Part shown: one piece after another, positions 60,736 to 64,000 of the stretch
Numbering within the stretch: position 1 is the first letter of the stretch
Layout: each line of letters starts with the position of its first letter
Assembly (NCBI GenBank): GCA_013398295.1
Contig: VZSF01000109.1
Span: forward strand, 83,508-147,507
Length of the DNA: 64,000 bases
Reading direction: 5' to 3'
Source: Chionis minor
Lineage: Eukaryota; Chordata; Aves; Charadriiformes; Chionididae
Notes under the pieces: model-generated
What the model was told of the DNA's origin: nothing
What the model saw: only the letters and a program-made list of their open reading frames with translations
The model's database searches: none
Translations under genes and position numbers: made by a program

Positions 60736-61424
60736 GTGAAGACAGTCTGTGCGTCTGTGTGTTGTGCTCACTTTGGAAGTCACAAATGCAAGAGGAATTT
60801 ATCCCTAATCCTTTGACTTGTGTTTTAATTTCTAAGAAGCTATGTAGATTTTGGCCTTGCAACTTATTTTCTTATATTAAAACATGAAAAGCAAATGCTG
60901 CTTGCATCTTTTTATATTGCTGCAATTTTCTCTTTTTTTTTTTTTCCCATGATGCTCTTCTCCCTTCTTCTACTATCTGAAATTAACTTCAATTTATTTG
61001 GTATATAAATCTTATATTATATATTCAAAGATGAGGCATGGGAAACCCTGAATCTTACTTTAGGCCCAGAATGTTCACTAGGCCACATATTTCATTCCTT
61101 GAAAATCAGACAGTGAAACAGGGAGACAGCTGAAGGAACCAGAATGTTATGCTGAGTTCTATACTGATTAGGTAGAGAATTAGGGAAGATTTGTCCAGAT
61201 GATGCTATAAGGCAAATCCCTGTAACTATGGGCCTTATTTCAAGCTTTCTATTCTGCTGAACTCTATCAGATATAGGCCACAGCATTTTGTCAAGACACT
61301 ATCATGCAATTTTAGAATTTCTTGGATTGGTGGTTTCAACAGGAGGAGAAAGTAAGTCACACAGTTCTGAATAATTTTTTCATTAATAGCTTCTGAATAT
61401 CTTTTGGTCTCTTGGCTGAGACAG
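60736..61424 (+). other. intron; no feature seen
   Basis: AT-rich DNA with a T run at about 60932-60946; small open frames without support. Confidence 0.4.
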
Positions 61425-61457
61425 TTTTGGTCATCCATGTTACCAAGCCCCTCAAAG
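61425..61457 (+). CDS. candidate 33-bp exon, phase 1/1
   Basis: TTGGCTGAGACAG acceptor and CTCAAAG|GTAAAA donor bound 33 bases that would encode LVIHVTKPLK after the split valine codon, again phase 1 in and out. The donor is good; the acceptor has a purine-interrupted tract. The phase agreement with 60634-60735 is suggestive, but a block this short can arise by chance. Confidence 0.25.
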
Positions 61458-63111
61458 GTAAAAACTCACCATATACTTGTACTTGTCTGGTGCTTTCCTC
61501 CTTCTCCAAGATCAGGAGCATTCCTATTCCTGGTTACAAGGACAAAGCTCCCTTCTCCCACCTTTCCTTTGTCATTCTTTCACTGTCTCTTTTTCCTTCA
61601 CTCTTCCTTTCTCTTTCTCTCTCTCTCTGTTCTCTTTCTGTTTCCTCTTTCCTCTTCCCTTTCGTCTTTCTCATGTGTCTTGCCGTGAAGCTTGCTGGCC
61701 AAGGGCAGATCCTTTGCTATGAAACAGTGTAAATAAAATAATGATTGTTCAGTGCTTAATAAAACTATAAAATTTTATTGCTCGGTCTTAGGTGAAAATA
61801 CAACCTAAACAAATATAGCTAACAGAAATGTTTAATCTTCTACTTTAACACTTCAGATTCTTAATGTATAATTGGTCCTGTGCAGGTCAGACAGAGATCT
61901 TTAATCATCCCAAAGTCTCCAACTTTAGGTCTTAGAAGTAATTTAGAAGTTTGATAGGCCTATACTTCTAATCCTGGAACTTTTTGAAACTTGAATTATG
62001 ATTCAGTTCATTATTCCCCATCCATTTAAATGAATGTCCTTTGTATTCTGGACGATCACCATATCCAAAGCCAAAGCAGTTTGGTCTTAATTAGTCTTTG
62101 ATATTGTAGTACATCAGTTTCATACTTAAGTATGAGCAATATGAGGCTTATAGGAAAGGATGAGATCATTTATTAGACCAACTAGTTTACTTCAGGAAAA
62201 ATGAATGAGCTTTTTGGGTGCACAAATCTTCCTTTAGATACTAAAAAAAAGGTATCTTAAGAGTACGTTTATCTCATTGAAAGATACAGGAAAAAAAGTC
62301 TTAAGTTTCTGCAGTTTGTAACAGTTTGAAACCTCAGTAAATACTTATGAAGTGACATTTGTGATCTGCTAATAGCCACTTTACCTTGGTACAGAACTCT
62401 ATTCAGGAGAACATGATAAATGACTTGCAGGCTGGGGAGGTGAAGCTTATTGGGGTGGCAAGATCTTTAAAGAGATGAATGGGTGTAGTTTGGGGGAAAA
62501 GTAAAAATTTCAGGACCATGAACTTAGAAATCTTCATAAAGGCTTATGAATAATGCTACAGGTCTGTTATGGACAGAAGTTACCTTTAGCGTATGCTGTA
62601 GATCTATCTAGACATTTAAGTAGCAAGTATGTGTAATTATTTTCCCTCTGGGTGCTATTGCTATATGTGCTATCTGGGATGTCCCATATATTGTCTGTGT
62701 CTAAGGTACTCTCAAAAGCTCTTTTTTAAATATAATACACTCAACTCCATATTCCTGATGGGATTAAAAAAGCAAGATAACTGTGTGTGTATGGCCTCTG
62801 CAAATACATATATATTCATAAAGTAAAAAATATTCAGGCTTTAAAACTCCCATAGTAATCTAGGTTAAAGTGGCTAGACTTTGTCAGGGAGAATGTCCTG
62901 CTACCTGTTATGTTACATAAACTGCCTTTTTGGGAGCAGGGAATGACTGTAATTACAGTCAATAATGTATTGAACATCATAGCTGAATGACATTGAAGTT
63001 AAGCTGCATTTGACAAAGTCAACAAATCAATCAAGCACAGATAACTCTTTCCTTCCCTTCTATATTTGAGTAGTGGTAAGTGCAGACATGCTGTGAAAGC
63101 GCAGATAAAGT
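61458..63111 (+). other. intron with a pyrimidine-rich tract
   Basis: A C/T-rich stretch (about 61500-61680, with TCTCTCTCTCT) explains the overlapping long open frames at 61404-61732. The rest is AT-rich and unremarkable. Confidence 0.5.
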
Positions 63112-63132
63112 GTATTTCTCTGCAGGTAAGCT
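63112..63132 (+). promoter_or_regulatory. zero-length recursive splice site candidate
   Basis: TATTTCTCTGCAG is followed at once by GTAAGC: a 3' acceptor directly joined to a 5' donor (junction 63125/63126). This is the layout of recursive splice sites that remove long vertebrate introns in steps. It lies on the sense strand of the signal-peptide gene in what should be another intron. Confidence 0.35.
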
Positions 63133-64000
63133 CAGTGGTACTCCTATATGAAAGATACCTAGGCTGTGGTTCTGATACATGGCAGCTCTGGCTTAAACTA
63201 GGCATGTTCATTTGTAACACGATGTGTACACAGGGAGTCTTCCTGGCAGTGGATTTGGTGTTCAATATGTTGTGTTCAATATGTTAAAAGTCATAGTGTT
63301 TTATAGAAACACATTATTTTTATGTAAATGTGTATATACACATAAATATATATATACACACAATTATGTCTATATATGGTCTATACTACTTGAGTATAAT
63401 AAATCTACTAAGCACTGTATTCAAGGAATAGTGGTGATGTTTTATGTGTTAACCAAGCTAAATTCAAATAGAAAAGGTGTTAGTTGAAGCTTTATCTATT
63501 TCTTGAGCTATTCTTGTTAGTGTCAAGTGTCAGAGAATTACTGATAGTGTACATTAAACAATAGTGACATTAGAATATTCTAAAGACTGACAGTTGCTTG
63601 CCAGTATTATATAGAGTGTGGAGGTGTGGAGATAAAAAAGGCTCTAGCAGTTAAAAGGCTGACATCCAAGACCTTTGATTTTGTGCTTGTATTGATGTAA
63701 AATGCATTGTGGCTATATTAATCAATCAATAGCTAGCACCCAGGTAACTAGTCCAAAGCAGGTATGCTAAAAATACTATGCATTTTTCAGTTCTGTTTAT
63801 GGTGTTGGTTTCCAAACAACTAGTTTGGAAAGCTGATTGCTTTGACCAGCAACTGGGAACTTTTAGGTCACCATCAAGATGCCATTTTGCTGCTTTGCAG
63901 TATCAAAACAGTAATTCTTTGATTACCTAAATCCCATTTAATCTTCACAAAATTGTTTAGTAAAATGAAGTTGGAGGAGCTTTTGTGTCAGCGTATGGGT
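63133..64000 (+). other. AT-rich intron to the window edge
   Basis: Contains GTATATACACATAAATATATATATAC at about 63330-63356 (simple TA/CA repeat) and otherwise unique sequence. No exon supported. Confidence 0.45.

Noticed and set aside
61404..61732. Three overlapping 80-106-codon frames
   Set aside because: All are translations of a C/T-rich tract giving Ser/Leu/Phe repeats; only the 33-bp block at 61425 was kept as a weak exon candidate.
58571..63385. 16-base word ctatatatggtctata shared at about 58572 and 63371
   Set aside because: Both lie in TA-rich simple sequence; chance similarity is sufficient.
1..64000. CRISPR arrays, tRNA, rRNA or bacterial-type operons
   Set aside because: None seen; spliced exons and avian LINE/LTR elements show a vertebrate nuclear genome.

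Overview
The window looks like bird genomic DNA, probably Neoaves. It is AT-rich, holds CR1 LINE copies of several ages ending in the avian ATTCTATG-type 3' repeat, has two related ERV-L-like solo LTRs with avian-style ends (TGTCCTGG start; CATGACA or CATGGCA end), and shows no mammalian L1 or Alu. Three short N runs (7618, 41847, 42045-42048) mark it as draft assembly.

Left part (1-22 kb): little coding sequence. The one recognisable gene is on the minus strand at 13444-13752. It is a first coding exon ending in the SLC32A (vesicular GABA/glycine transporter, VGAT/VIAAT) signature SWEAGWNVTNAIQ directly before a GT donor. Its N-terminal domain differs so much from ordinary SLC32A1 that I read it as a paralogue. 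The rest of the transporter is not visible and should lie beyond the left edge. Also here are a possible terminal coding exon (537-632, plus), a candidate membrane-anchored terminal exon (8611-8721, minus), a two-exon plus-strand transcript built partly on a MIR-like SINE (12291-12770), two solo LTRs, and a 320-bp perfect duplication around a single N that is almost certainly an assembly error.

Middle (22-40.2 kb): five exon-like blocks on the plus strand (22091-22263, 28711-28815, 31036-31070, 39377-39497, 39919-40172) have splice signals and compatible codon phases. They form the 3' end of one protein-coding gene that I cannot name, with a poly(A) signal 8 bases after the stop. Two further blocks (33768-33940, 39618-39798) may be alternative ends. 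CR1 copies and three pieces of an unclassified repeat family lie between the exons.

Right part (41.75-64 kb): a CpG island with GC boxes drives a plus-strand gene. Its first exon (42006-42111) encodes a signal peptide and ends in phase 1. An exon with strong splice sites and the same phase lies 18.5 kb downstream (60634-60735). Weaker phase-1/phase-1 candidates are at 44380-44496 and 61425-61457, and a zero-length recursive splice site is at 63125/63126. I do not recognise this secreted or membrane protein. The first intron contains a 1.8-kb 5'-truncated CR1 with a nearly intact reverse transcriptase frame.

The layout is therefore an SLC32A-like gene running left, an unnamed gene running right, and a second rightward gene starting about 1.6 kb after the first one ends. 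I found no novel multi-gene system. The most interesting items are the SLC32A paralogue and the two unnamed spliced genes.
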